Shown: piece by piece, positions 11,637 through 22,234 of the stretch
Position numbering within the stretch: the stretch's first letter is position 1
Layout: every line of letters begins with the position of its first letter
NCBI GenBank assembly: GCA_903813345.2
Contig: CAIIXF020000003.1
Coordinates: 6,843,815 to 6,907,814, forward strand
Length of the DNA: 64,000 bases
Source: Owenia fusiformis
Taxonomy: Eukaryota; Annelida; Polychaeta; Sabellida; Oweniidae
Direction of reading: 5' to 3'
Notes under the pieces: generated by a model
What the model saw: the letters and a program-made list of their open reading frames with translations, nothing else
The model's database searches: none
What the model was told of the DNA's origin: nothing
Program-made: the position numbers and the translations under genes

Positions 11637-12129
11637 AATTCAAAAGGTTTTTTCAAAATGGCGTCGACCTAACCGGCACATGGCCTGGTTCAGTTCTCTT
11701 TTTGGGACCGGATTGCTCGCCTTGAATCCGTTTTCTTTGGTTTCTTGTGAGAGAATATGTATGGTATGGCAACTGCCCGAACGACAGTGAGATTCCATTG
11801 TCGATAACGACAGTGTTTTTTCTGTTGCCGATAGCAAACTGTCGTGGGTAAACCCGGAAGTAAAATTGAGTTCAATCTACGCCGTTTGAGGAGAAAATCA
11901 GCTAAAACAACTTGCCCCGCGTGTCTAGAACCATCATCACTGTAGCCAATACTTACTTGAAATATCCTGACATCGAATTAAATAAACCACTCTAACTTCA
12001 GTTGTTATTAATTTTTATTCACCAATCTATTTTGAAGAGCTTTTGAAGAGCGATTTCAGCATTTGAGGCAATCTGCGCCAGTTCCTCTTGATTCGGAATC
12101 TAGTTCATGCGCATTAGAATGAATAATTT

Positions 12130-12159
12130 GATTGGCTTCATTCCAAAAACACATGCGCA
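12130..12159. promoter_or_regulatory. Second CCAAT + GCGCA cluster
   Basis: GATTGGC at 12130-12136 and ACATGCGCA at 12151-12159 repeat, in the same order, the arrangement at 11018-11044. They are followed 83 bp later by the ATG of another short ORF. This suggests a duplicated and diverged promoter unit about 1.1 kb apart. Confidence 0.35.
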
Positions 12160-12241
12160 CTTGTAAATTATTTCAAACTACTAGGCATGCGTGAAGAGTT
12201 GAAGCAAAAACGAAACTGCTGCAGATTACCCTACTTATTTG

Positions 12242-12340
12242 ATGGCGGAATTGGAAAATTCTTTATTCAAAATGTTTTCCCGTATTGGGGAGAAAAAACA
12301 CAACCCCAGGATAGATATAGGACGACAAACAAGACAATAA
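12242..12340 (+). CDS. Short ORF related to 11092 ORF (32 aa)
   Basis: ATG in a GATGGCGGA context encodes MAELENSLFKMFSRIGEKK then HNPRIDIGRQTRQ and TAA. Compared with the 11092 ORF, the start (M-A-E-L-E-N / M-E-Q-F-E-D), the V/M-F position and the EK(K)H segment align with one small gap, suggesting a shared origin. The function is unknown. The repetition of both promoter-like motifs and ORF makes a duplicated element or first exon the likeliest explanation. Confidence 0.3.
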   Translation: MAELENSLFKMFSRIGEKKHNPRIDIGRQTRQ

Positions 12341-12390
12341 TAAGTAGGAATCTTTGATTGTTAAAAGCCGTGCATGAAACTTTTCAGAAA

Positions 12391-12603
12391 CTATAGTAAG
12401 TGACACTGTTTTAAATGTGTTCTATTCCCCGGGGATTCGGTCCACGACAACGACAGCTGGTTTGAACTGTCGACAGATTTTAATTCTACCGTCACCAGCC
12501 GACTGTCGTACTGTCGTTCAGGCATTTCTTTTAAAGTCCTTATCCCAAGTCTAGCTCTATCAGAGGAAATATTTGAACAATTTATCGCACAACACATAGG
12601 CAT
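12391..12603 (-). CDS. ORF starting like a THAP zinc finger
   Basis: On the minus strand the ORF begins MPMCCAINCSN. This matches the usual N-terminus of THAP domains (M-x-x-C-C-A-x-x-N-C-S-N in THAP4-like proteins), where the cysteines bind zinc. The rest (ISSDRARLGIRTLKEMPERQ...) does not show the expected SFHxFP block, AVPTIF motif or C-x2-H pair. Only a first exon or a decayed copy could therefore be present. THAP domains occur in host genes and in P-element and Kolobok transposases. It starts 27 bp from a YY1/ETS/CRE cluster in divergent orientation. Confidence 0.3.
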   Translation of the reverse strand: MPMCCAINCSNISSDRARLGIRTLKEMPERQYDSRLVTVELKSVDSSNQLSLSWTESPGNRTHLKQCHLL

Positions 12604-12624
12604 TTTCCTTTGTTGTGAATGCTT

Positions 12625-12681
12625 TCAAGATGGCGGCTCAGGTCGCAGAAACGTCACACTTCCGGTCTACATCCGGGTCTC
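12625..12681. promoter_or_regulatory. YY1 / CRE / ETS promoter-like cluster
   Basis: CAAGATGGCGGC (12626-12637) is a YY1-type initiator motif whose ATG often serves as a start codon. It is followed by ACGTCA (CRE half site), ACTTCCGG (ETS) and CATCCGGGT. The density of CpG motifs is unusual for this window. It sits between a minus-strand ORF starting at 12603 and a plus-strand ORF at 12630, so it could be bidirectional. Confidence 0.4.
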
Positions 12682-12740
12682 TGAGGGAAATATGGCGAGC
12701 CCCGTCCAACAGACAACTGGGTCACTGGGTCAATTTATAA
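12630..12740 (+). CDS. 36-aa ORF from YY1-type ATG
   Basis: The ATG inside AAGATGGCGGC opens MAAQVAETSHFRSTSGSLR then EIWRAPSNRQLGHWVNL before TAA. It is GC-richer than the background. No good splice donor is seen. It may be a first exon, an upstream ORF or chance. Not recognised. Confidence 0.25.
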   Translation: MAAQVAETSHFRSTSGSLREIWRAPSNRQLGHWVNL

Positions 12741-12744
12741 TTTT

Positions 12745-13878
12745 TATTTTCAATATTATACAAAAACTAACACATAACAAGATTTTCAACTTATTGCATT
12801 TTATTCAGTAGTATTGTAACTACATATAATGATGATTAGAATACCTGACATTATTTCCGCTTTAAACATTTCCTATTTTTCTGTAATATCAATTCTGTTG
12901 GGAAATAGTCTATGAAATGTTACAGTTCAGAGCTCATAATCTCCAAAATCAAAAGGAGAACAATTACACCAAGTCTGCAGACAGTTAGTCAGAAAGGAGG
13001 TAGAACAGAACCAATTGTGTATATTGATCAACTTAGCATTGATGGATATAACTTTTAATGAATCTCATATAGAGAATCTCAGCCCAGGTAATTGACATCT
13101 CTAAAGGAATGTGATTCCAGGTAAGCTGTGGAACTATTTGCAAGAATGTTCCACACTTGCTCAAGATGTTACCTGTTCAAGCACCAGATGCAAAAATAAA
13201 CAAAGCTTAGTTGCAAAATACCTGAATCTCTTGGAATAATGCAAGACTGTAGGTTGGGATGAATACCTGGAATTATTTTTAATTTTTTCTAAGTGCGATA
13301 ATACCTTTTCATAAAAAAATTTAAGAGATGAAATACTTTTTGAATCATTTTTGGGTTGTAATTTACTATTTATAAATCATTTACAACTTCTGTCCTTCTC
13401 TCTGTTTTATAAATCTATATTGGAAAATGGGAGAGAACATCACAAGGCTTGATATTCTAGACCACTTGATAACAAATCAAAGCAATATCAGAACAGGGAC
13501 AATTATCACCCTCATTTCTTTTGAAAAGTTACATTTCAGGACCATCCAAATGACTCATTAACATGTGATCAACTTGTTATTGCTGATTAATTAAGGGATG
13601 CACCACCTGGATAAGATGAAAACAAAATGCTAAATCACAAAAGAGATACTCATGCCCCAACATATGAAATATATGAAGCCAGTATTAAATCACAAAATAC
13701 AATTTATGTCATAAACAGACATTTGGCACACATTAAATTTGAAAATATTTTTATGCATTCTCAATCTGGTGATTTGAGTTGCATGAAGCCAGATGTGACT
13801 TTGTGATGGTATTACAAAGGATTGGGTTGACAGAGACAATATGGTCCCTCACTACACACAATAAACATTTCCATTGTC
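12745..13878. other. Gene-free stretch
   Basis: AT-rich sequence with no gene or named repeat seen. Confidence 0.5.
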
Positions 13879-13879
13879 A

Positions 13880-14052
13880 AAGTGTCGTCTGCACATGATT
13901 GTTTCACTCATTTCTCTTTAAAATTTGAATGAAGTACTTCATTTCTTGGCATTTCTACACAATTTAGAGTCTCCACTATACCCCTATGTATTTAATTTCT
14001 TGTCAGTTCTTCTGAATTTTCTCTATTTTACATTTTAAAACATGACCATGTT
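13880..14052 (+). repeat. Family A copy
   Basis: From GTGTCGTCTGCACATG to ACATTTTAAAACATGACC, all blocks present. Confidence 0.85.
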
Positions 14053-14054
14053 GA

Positions 14055-14998
14055 CATTTTCATCTCAGGCCCAGCACACTTGTATATTTTTCTCCACCAT
14101 TAGAAGCTTTAAAGTGATCCCATGTATCTGTTTACAGGATGAGTCTGATAAACAAAGGAATTACAGTGGATCATTGATACAGATCAGGTTGTCTCCATTA
14201 CATATGGTCACATTCTAAACCCTCCAAAGGCACCTTAAAAATAAGATATTCATTTGAGATTGAGTATCTGATAAATACAGAATTTAAATCACCAATGTAG
14301 ATCTCACACGGTAGCATTTTTCAGAATATATTTTTGTATATGTTCCTGTCTTCATGTTGTTTTCTGATTTCTTATATCACAACTGTAGATAGAATTTCAA
14401 GTTCTAGGGGTTTCATAAGTTTTACCATGGGCTTTCAATTTAGATATTATGTATTTCTGAACAGGGTTCTCAATAACATTTGTCTCATTGCCAATATCAA
14501 TGTCTGAAGCATCATCCAGATCACCCTGTCCCTTGTTCTGTGATGTAACCAACAGACCCCAATGTCACTCTTAGCATCAACAAAAGATGAATGGAATAGT
14601 CAGATTGTGGATGTTTTGTTTGGTCCAACTTTCTAAGATACTCCATTTTGTCTCTAGTTTCTAGATCATTTGATCATTCTTGGAGTTCGATGCATTTATC
14701 TTATTCATTTTCATTTTATTTATTTATTTATGTGCCTCCTAATGGAATTTATATTCTTTCTTTTGTTTTGGCTGTATCAGTATGGGATTCAGACAAAGAG
14801 TGGTGGCAAAGTACCATTGTAATTTTCTTTGGCCATATGAAAGATTGAAAGACGTTGACTGTTCCAGATGAAACATCTAAGCATAAAACAAACCAAGGAG
14901 ACACTTCCTGATTTCCTAAACCCATTGCATCAACAAGGAGAAACCACATGCCCATCATGTAATATACCATGATGCAAGACCAGCCCCTTCACTTGAAA
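14055..14998. other. Gene-free stretch
   Basis: No gene is recognised; short open frames at 14648-14970 overlap on both strands and lack domains. Confidence 0.45.
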
Positions 14999-14999
14999 A

Positions 15000-15190
15000 C
15001 AATAGTCAAGTTTTAAAATGAAAAATTCTCATCAATAGAGAGGAGTTGACCAGGATTCGAACATACAGGAATATAGCATATACTCCAAATTGTATAGAAA
15101 TGTAAGAAAATCATATACTTCATTCAAATTTTAAAGAGAAATTCAGTAAAATTGAGAGAAGTATGAAATGATAGGAGCAGACGGACAGGT
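15000..15190 (-). repeat. Family A copy, minus orientation
   Basis: CTCCAAATTGTATAGAAATG, AAATTTTAAAGAGAAATTC and the terminal GGAGCAGACGGAC are the reverse complement of the family core. The 3' part (15000-15060) is diverged. Confidence 0.8.
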
Positions 15191-15194
15191 CCAT

Positions 15195-16258
15195 CCTGTT
15201 GATGTTATATAAGAGCAAGCTGTTGGATCAGGTGGTGATACATACACAAGTGTGCCAGTGTTTATTTTCTCTTAGATTGTTTATTTATTTTCAACTGGAC
15301 ACACTTTCTATCTGTTGCCAGTATGTTCTTTGTCAATTGTTGTTTTCCTTTTGATATTTTGGCCTACAACTCTGCTTTGTTGTTTTGTGTTTTTCAGGCC
15401 TGATTGATGCATTCATATAATGTTGCCCTTTGTGCTTTAGAAATCTTTAAAAAATTAAATATCATGATATCTTACCAAAGTATTTTTATTGTTTCATTAC
15501 CATTGTGCATGGGTGTAGCCAGGAGGATCCTTAAATGCCAGTTATATGGATACATTTGTTACAGTTTTAATTATAAAAGTCACATTTGTGTACCTGTCTC
15601 AAAGCTTGCTTTAAAACTGAACCCCCTATCTACTTCACCAAGACATCATTGTGGGGAAGTGTGTAGAGGGGGAGGGGTGGGGGGGGGGTCACAAGGACAT
15701 GTAGCTAGACTACAAAGATAGCCATGTTATGTTCTTCTCAAAACCATGCACTATTTATTTTAAAACCAACATATTGGTGTGAGTCTGTAATTGAGAGTAG
15801 ATCATCCATGTACTCCTGTATTATCATAACATCTGATATCATCTCTTAACATAATCAATTTAATTAGTGACTAAATGTGTGTAGGAGTGGATCTTCTTGT
15901 TTCTTAAATCTGTCATATTCATCTCAAAACCATCCATTATTTGTTTAATACCAGCATGTAGGTGTGCAGTCGGTAAGTGAGAGGGGATCATGTAGTTCTG
16001 TGTTATCTTAATACCTGATAGCATCTATAACATAATCAATTTAATTGGTGACTAGTGGATTAAAAGTGGCTTACATAAGTGTGAGGATCATTCTGCAAGT
16101 GTGGCAAACCACTAGAAGATCATGTTGGGGGGGGGGGGTAAAATGATGAATCAATGGGAAATGAATGGAAATAAAGTATATGGTAATAAACAAGAATAAA
16201 TATAGGTATTGGATGGTGATGACCAGGTAAGATTTCTAAGGCCAATCCTCATTTCAAA
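15195..16258. other. Gene-free stretch with two G-tracts
   Basis: Contains G-rich runs at 15669-15688 and a pure G run at ~16128-16138. The open frame at 15404-15721 reads through the first tract (GGGVGGG) and is not a credible gene. The unit ATATTGGTGTGAGTCTGTAA / TAGGTGTGCAGTCGGTAAG with downstream ACATAATCAATTTAATTRG repeats at 15770-15880 and 15955-16055 as a ~180-bp imperfect duplication. Confidence 0.45.
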
Positions 16259-16261
16259 TTA

Positions 16262-16395
16262 TCACATTTCTCTCATATTTTGGAGATTTGACTGCATGAT
16301 ATTTCTTTAAAATTTGGACTATTCACTAAATGGCTGTTTACTTTATTTCTTGCTGATTCAGTCTTACTTATATTGGCTTCAAAATGACCACCTTC
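16262..16395 (+). repeat. Family A copy, degraded
   Basis: TCACATTTCTCTCATATTTTG, TTTCTTTAAAATTTGG and GTTTACTTTATTTCTTGCTG preserve the block order; it ends at TTGGCTTCAAAATGACC. Confidence 0.6.
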
Positions 16396-16639
16396 ATTAT
16401 AATCAGGGTCTCTTGCTGTAGGTTGTTTCAGAGAGTCTTGGAGTGTGGCTGTGTTTATATTACTAATTGACCACATCCCCATATTACAGGATATCTCTGC
16501 TTCTGAATTAATTTTAGTTTATTTTATTTTCTCATCTTCAACTGTTTCATTAATGACATTTATATACATGTGGTGATGCTGGTCAGTCTTTTGATTAATC
16601 ATAGAGGTTTCATCATTACCAATTTTAACTGGACTTGGG

Positions 16640-16815
16640 GCTGGCCAGTAAATTACCTCAATTTCTGGTTTTGGTGGGCAGATTGGCATGTGTTCACATT
16701 TTAAGTTTTTTTTTAAGAATACTGATCAATAGCAAATTAAAAATGGGACCAAAAAGTGTTCACATTGAGATGTGTTCAAGTTAAAGAGGTGTTCAGAAAT
16801 ACAGGTTTTACTGTA
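16640..16815. mobile_element. Family C copy
   Basis: GTGTTCACATTGAGATGTGT, GAGGTGTTCAGAAATAC and the terminal AGGTTTTACTGTA match family C. Its interior (AAAATGGGACCAAA) matches the copy at 44.4-44.6 kb. Confidence 0.65.
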
Positions 16816-16819
16816 TTTA

Positions 16820-17918
16820 GGAACAGGAGCCTCGACTTTTTTTTTCAATTGAATTTGGTTGTTACTAACTCAGCCATTTGACATTAATTTCATTTACGAT
16901 GATAATGTTCAATCCTGTATAAGCTCATATCATTCAAGTATATATATAACTTTTATTGACATATTGTATCATTACATGATTACATTAGTCAGTAAAACTC
17001 CTATCAAATAGTACTTATCCAAAGGGAATACAGTAGTGCCAAAATCATGATTCCCCATTCCCATAGCTTAAGTGGCGGCATTTTCCAGATATTTTAGATA
17101 TTGATTTAATATTACATTAATATTTATTCTGATTATGATAACTCTTAATTATTATATCTTGACATTAAGCCTTTGGATTAGCTAGTTAGTGATCTACCAA
17201 TTATTACTGGTGTATATGACATCTATATGCCATTTATTAGAATTAAGATAATATTATCTGTGAAAATGCAGATTTGAGATAATAATATATCATATTAAGC
17301 ATAGTTCAGTGAGGAAGGGGAGGGGAAGAAATCTTGGGGTATGGTCATAGTATAATTTGAGTGGGGATTTTTTGGTTTTCTCTTTGTTGCTTTTTTTTGC
17401 TCATTTGCAACGGTTAATTATGAACAAGGCTTCTGTCCCAAAGAATTCCTCCTTTGTTTGTCAAATCTAATTGATAATTACGAAGTTGTATGAAAAGCAT
17501 TATTTAAAATCAATTCTTTAAATGATCAATAAAAAGTGTTTGAGTCGGAGGGTAAACATCAAATGGAATGAAAAACAAAGATGGAGCTGATAATCAAAAT
17601 GACCATGAATTCCTTAACACTCTGTAAGATTAAGGAGTCACTGAATAAAATCTGGATAATACATCTCACAAAAACATGTGAAAATATAAAATGACCTGTT
17701 AAGCCTTGATGTCCTTGCAGTAATGGGGAGAAGACATTAAACAGGGCAGGAAGACAGACCAGTCTGGCCTTGCAATAATTTGTTGCCCTTTTAATATTCA
17801 AAACACATGTTTCCTTTTACTATACTTTCATAACTTAAGACAATATCCATGTTTTATAACCTATATGGTGAGTGAGAGTAGAGATGAGAATGAGGGGAAG
17901 TCAAGAATAATGTCATGG
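16820..17918. other. Gene-free stretch
   Basis: Very AT-rich, with no gene seen. The minus-strand open frame at 17559-17801 has no recognisable domain. Confidence 0.45.
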
Positions 17919-17919
17919 T

Positions 17920-18092
17920 GTCATATTTTAAAAATGAAATTGAGTAAAACTGATGTAAGATAAGCAGTAAAAGAAATACACAGGCAGATAGTCAACATTT
18001 TAAATTGTATAAAAATGTAAGAAAATTACATACTTTAATCAAATTTAAAAGAGAAATAATGAAAAATTTAAAAACCATCGGCAGACGGCTTT
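17920..18092 (-). repeat. Family A copy, minus orientation
   Basis: ATTTTAAATTGTATAAAAATG, AAATTTAAAAGAGAAATAAT and terminal GGCAGACGGC; full length but diverged. Confidence 0.75.
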
Positions 18093-18352
18093 GTTTTTTC
18101 TCATGTGATTCCATGTATTATCTCTCTGACCACTTGATAGCTACTTAACCTGTCAGCAAGTAAACCTTTATTTATTGAACATTTGTTAAAACAGATCTAA
18201 ACTTAGCAGTTTGATGTTGGGGAGCTTCCTTGTTATCTGATGTGAAAATAGCATTGGGCTAATTGTGGTATTTGATATTTATAGTATATTTGCTCTATTT
18301 TGATATTCATCACATCCCTTTCCTTTTTTTTGTTTTTTGTGTTGTGCTATAG

Positions 18353-18392
18353 ATTGAACTGATAATTTACAATGGAGAAAGAGGAGGCCATG
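18353..18392 (+). CDS. Candidate small exon 2 (IELIIYNGERGGH)
   Basis: A strong polypyrimidine tract and acceptor (TTTTTTGTGTTGTGCTATAG) precede 40 nt ending CCATG|GTAAAT. Read in phase 0, as required after the exon at 8876, it gives IELIIYNGERGGH plus one base. Exon 3 at 47780 starts with the two bases needed to complete that codon. An alternative frame has its own ATG (MEKEEAM), so it could instead be an alternative first coding exon. The protein is not recognised. Confidence 0.35.
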
Positions 18393-18395
18393 GTA

Positions 18396-18826
18396 AATCA
18401 TCATATTTTTGGTCATACTTACATATTCAATTTTACTATTTCACCTACATGACAAAGAAATCATGATTTTTAAACAATTCTATTGATATTGAAGGTATCA
18501 ATGACAATATAATTTGCTTGAAAATCATGATATACCCACATTTGGATGTTACACAAAATAAAATAAATAGTAGGTGACATATTAGCTGATCCTTCAAATA
18601 ATCCTCTCCCATGATGAAAGCTAACTTTGGGCATGTTGTCTAAGATATTGTTTTTGGTTTAATTTCCCACAAATAGATATTATTTTTGGTTTAATTCCCT
18701 ACTGGACCTGTGACTTATGCAACTGTGCAAGATCAACACATGTGGCTGTGTGGTCAAAGTGTCACTTTGTACTTTGACACAGATATTAGCCAGTCTCAGC
18801 AAGTTATCTTGTCTTTTCCTGCTTCA
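18396..18826. other. Gene-free stretch
   Basis: The phrase TTTTTGGTTTAATTYCC with ATAGATATT is duplicated at 18650-18700. Nothing else seen. Confidence 0.4.
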
Positions 18827-18827
18827 A

Positions 18828-19020
18828 ATATCCGTCTGCTTGAACGATTTTGTATTTTTCTCTCAAAAATTTGATTAAAGTATCAAAACTTATAGCATTT
18901 CTCTATAATTTGAAGTCTATACTACATGTCTGTATATTTCATTCCTCTCAAATTCCACACATTTTCACTCTATTTTTCATTTCAAAACATGACCCACATG
19001 AAATTTTGTCCCTTGGTTTT
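18828..19020 (+). repeat. Family A copy
   Basis: Starts ATATCCGTCTGCTTG, has TTTTCTCTCAAAAATTTG and ends TCATTTCAAAACATGACCC; similarity continues as ATGAAATTTTGTCCCTTGG, a 3' extension shared with several other copies. Confidence 0.85.
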
Positions 19021-19449
19021 CATGTCTTGCTCAGTATGTATACCTCAGTATAAATAAACATACAGTAAGGAACCATCCTAGACTTCCTGTTAGTCTTATA
19101 TAGTCCTAGACAAGTCCAACAGGTAGGCACTGGGAACTGAATAGAAAAAATGAGGAAATAACCTGCCGTTGCCCTACCATGAGACTATCCTATGCGGAGA
19201 TCTATTAACTTTAGCCAATGACAAACAAAATTTAGTTTTGATGTTCTTGAAGAAATCATTTAGATCTCAAAAGAAAAAAGTATGTAATCAAGGCTTTTCA
19301 ATAAGGAGGAAAATACTAAATGTTTATTCAAATCTAGTATTTTTATTTCTTAGGGCTTCCAAGCAAGTATAATCTTTGCTTGCCCCAACTACATTTTTGA
19401 TTCAGTATGCCCTGTATGAAAATGCTTCCATTTTACAAATCCATATATA

Positions 19450-19953
19450 CACAGGCTGTTATCGAAAGATCTGTCCGCTGTGACGGAGCATGCAATTTTT
19501 CATAAAAACATTAAGAAGACTCCACAATTTATTTTTTAACTCATATTTTTCGTTGTATCAAAGAAAATTACCTACTTTATGCAATGGATATATCATTTGC
19601 AGGTAACCTTCAGTTTTATTTGAAGTCCAATAACGTTAGGAACGAAAGCTATTGAAAACAGCGTCAGAGTATCAAACTCTAAAATGTACCATTTCTTTTT
19701 CAACTTTTTAATGGCATGATGTAGCGACATGATAATATTTACATATGTTTTAAGCATAACTCTGAATGCGTCGTGGACTTCATACAGAAGTGAAGGTTAC
19801 CCGAAAATGATATATCCATTGCATGGAGTAAGTAATTTTCTTTGATATAATGAAACATATGAGTTAAAAAATAGATTGCGAAGTATTCTTAGTGTTTTTT
19901 TAAAAAATAACATGCTCCGTCACAGTGGACAGATCTTTCGATACCAGTCTGTG
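19450..19953. mobile_element. 504-bp long-armed MITE
   Basis: The ends CACAGGCTGTTATCGAAAG and, inverted, CACAGACTGGTATCGAAAG continue inwards as ATCTGTCCRCTGTGACGGAG. The arms are imperfect inverted copies for roughly 170-180 bp each. ATAT-like sequence flanks both ends. The short centre (~19640-19775) contains no ORF. The arms could form a long stem if transcribed. Confidence 0.8.
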
Positions 19954-20004
19954 ATATAAGAATGTGGGATGTATGACATTTGATAGTGCAACTGTTGTGG
20001 TCAT

Positions 20005-20160
20005 GGCTTTTTATTTCATTCAATTTTTCTCTGATTTAAACAAGTGTCTGATTTTCTGGCATTTTATCCGATTTATCGTGATCATTACACCAGTTTACTT
20101 CATTCCTTGCTAATTCCCACTTTTCTACTCTGTTTTGCATTTGAAAATGTGATAGCCATC
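20005..20160 (+). repeat. Family A copy, 5'-truncated
   Basis: TTATTTCATTCAATTTTTCTC, AAGTGTCTGATTTTCTGGC and TTACTTCATTCCTTGCTAATTC are clear. Confidence 0.7.
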
Positions 20161-20219
20161 CTTTTATTGTGGCTATGGTTTGTTTCAGGAATCTTTTTGA
20201 TGATGATTTTCGTCCATTT

Positions 20220-20312
20220 TGTTCAATTTAGATAGTTGGCTAAATGTCTGCACTACATTTCTTATTGCTCGCCTATCACTCTATTTTGCATAAATTTAAA
20301 ATATGCCCATCT
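20220..20312 (+). repeat. Family A fragment (3' half)
   Basis: GTTCAATTTAGATAGTTGGC, TTTCTTATTGCTC and CACTCTATTTTGCATAA match the second half of family A. Lying 60 bp from the previous copy, it may be a partial tandem duplication. Confidence 0.5.
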
Positions 20313-20314
20313 TT

Positions 20315-21235
20315 GTATTTTTGTGGTTATGGTCTATTGCATGATTTGTGGATACAACTGTTGTGGGGAGGACATGTGTTAGGTTATGGTCGAGACGTGT
20401 GGCAGTGGTGGATGTGGGCGGTGTGGTGGTCAATTGTGGTATTTTAATTGGATTAACATAATAATTTAAACATACATACCTGTGTTGGAATAATATGTAA
20501 AACATACGAGGATAAATGTGAAAATCAATTTTTCACACAAAGCAGAAAATACCAATTCTATAGATTTAATATGCATATTGTATTAGAAATCATATTTTTT
20601 AAAATGTATTTTCAAATATACTGTAAATTCAGAATTTCAATATAAATGAGTTGAAGCCTTTAAATTAAGTATGAGTTAAATTCTGCAAAAAATGTTCAAA
20701 TGTTGATATTTCTGAGGCATTATATTGCATATATACGTATAATACATACATCATATGGATGGATATTTTTAGGGAAGTTTGTTAGATTAGCATCTACCTG
20801 GTATATCAATTGGTCTTAATATGATAAGGATCTTGTATAATTCTCCTTTTCGCGGTTCGCTCTTTGAATCAGAACGTTCGCAAATATGCACTGAAAAAGC
20901 ACTCAAAAAGGACAAAATTGGATTGGTCAATATTTTCCCACTATGCATTTCGCGTAGCTATTTGCGTGACACGAAAGTTCTAAATAAAACTAATTACTCA
21001 ATTTTGTTTTTACACCCGCACGCTAAATAAAACAATGACACCATCGTAAGTATTCTTCTTTGTCATAACTTTCATAGTCAGTATACCGAGTTTAATCAAT
21101 AAAAGATTGTACAATGAACAACAAAATTCGGAAACGAGTACTATAGATTTGCTTTCGGACCACTGAACAGATTGACCTAGATAATAGCGACGCGTCTTCT
21201 TTGGTCTACTGCTCAGTTGTTTGTGGGTTTTCAAC
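20315..21235. other. Gene-free stretch
   Basis: No gene recognised. From ~20840 the sequence becomes CpG-richer (TTTTCGCGGTTCGC, GCATTTCGCGTAGC, GACGCGTC), grading into the promoter-like patch at 21.3 kb. Confidence 0.4.
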
Positions 21236-21354
21236 ATAACTCTATAATGTAATTTGAAGATGAATACTTTTATTCAGTTGTTGCATCGATGTCGCAGTTT
21301 GAAGTGCGGTAAGATTGGCATAAAAGTATTGAAAGTCGGATGGAATTGGTTTTT

Positions 21355-21400
21355 CCAATATGGCGACTAGTCTACTGATCACGTGACCTTCTCTTCCGGA
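21355..21400. promoter_or_regulatory. E-box / ETS promoter-like patch
   Basis: AATATGGCGAC (YY1-like), GATCACGTGACC (palindromic CACGTG E-box) and CTTCCGGAA (ETS palindrome) lie within 46 bp. CpG is enriched from 20.84 to 21.70 kb. No ORF with a recognised product starts nearby, so the patch may be an orphan or transposon-borne promoter. Confidence 0.3.
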
Positions 21401-21764
21401 ATATTTTCTCACTTTTCAATCATCGTTTTCACCACGCTATGAATTAATACAATGAAAAAAATAGCTGTTATATTAAGATTAATGAGAGATCAATCGTTTC
21501 TAATAATTTTTTCTGTACTCTCGTACGGGAATATGAACGAATATATCGTTTGAAAAATTGGTGTGAAAATCCCCATGTTAAGCCTATTAGGGAAAATAAG
21601 GAAGTATAAATTTGTTCCTCCGCGAACTGCATCGTGGGAAATATTTTGCCCTTATAAGGAAAGATTTTCGCGTCTTCTCTTTTGAAGAGGGAACAACGAT
21701 TTCGACAATTAATAGGGGCCTTTGCATAGTTGTTTGTGCCATCAGTCAACTTAAAATGCACCAA

Positions 21765-21940
21765 AATGGCTGTCTGCCCATGCTTATTTCTCATCATTTC
21801 TCTCTAAAATTTGAATGAAGTGTCTGATTTTCTTGCATTTCTTTATTATTTAGAATGCTAGCTACATACCTGTTTACTTTATTTCTTGCAAATTGCACTC
21901 TTTTCCACTCTATTTTGGATTTTAAAACTGACTCCTGTAA
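21765..21940 (+). repeat. Family A copy
   Basis: GGCTGTCTGCCCATGCTTA, TTTCTCTCTAAAATTTGAAT, GAAGTGTCTGATTTTCTTGC and CACTCTTTTCCACTCTATTT; among the closest copies to the consensus. Confidence 0.88.
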
Positions 21941-22234
21941 AATTTCTTACTGGGTTTTAAATTGCCTTCCAGTATGGATGATATCAGATTGTTTATCATG
22001 AGCCTTATCTTGCAGGCAACAGTACATTTGTTTCTTCATTCTTTATTTTTTGTCATTTTTAGTTTTTACAAAGTATTTTTTTACAATTACTGAGCTAAAT
22101 TTGTTGCACATTGGCTATTTTGGATAAACATTTTTTAAGGTGATCTTTATCAGTTGACTTATTGTTTCTTTGATGATGAAGAATCTTTTTGTTTCTCCTT
22201 GTGTATCTGTCTATCAAAATGTCTGTGGCTTTCC

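Larger units (their letters stand above)
11770..12530. repeat. Inverted ACGACAGT-rich segments
   Basis: 11776-11848 and 12430-12522 both carry GCCYGAACGACAGT and further CTGTCGT/ACGACAGT motifs, in opposite orientation. The similarity outside these motifs is weak. They may be the arms of an old inverted element or two diverged insertions; no target duplication is seen. Confidence 0.35.

Noticed and set aside
15404-15721. 105-codon plus-strand ORF with a glycine run
   Set aside because: The glycine-rich end comes from a G-tract; no domain.
16340-16400. Coding segment on the minus strand at 16273-16482
   Set aside because: Overlaps a degraded family A copy.
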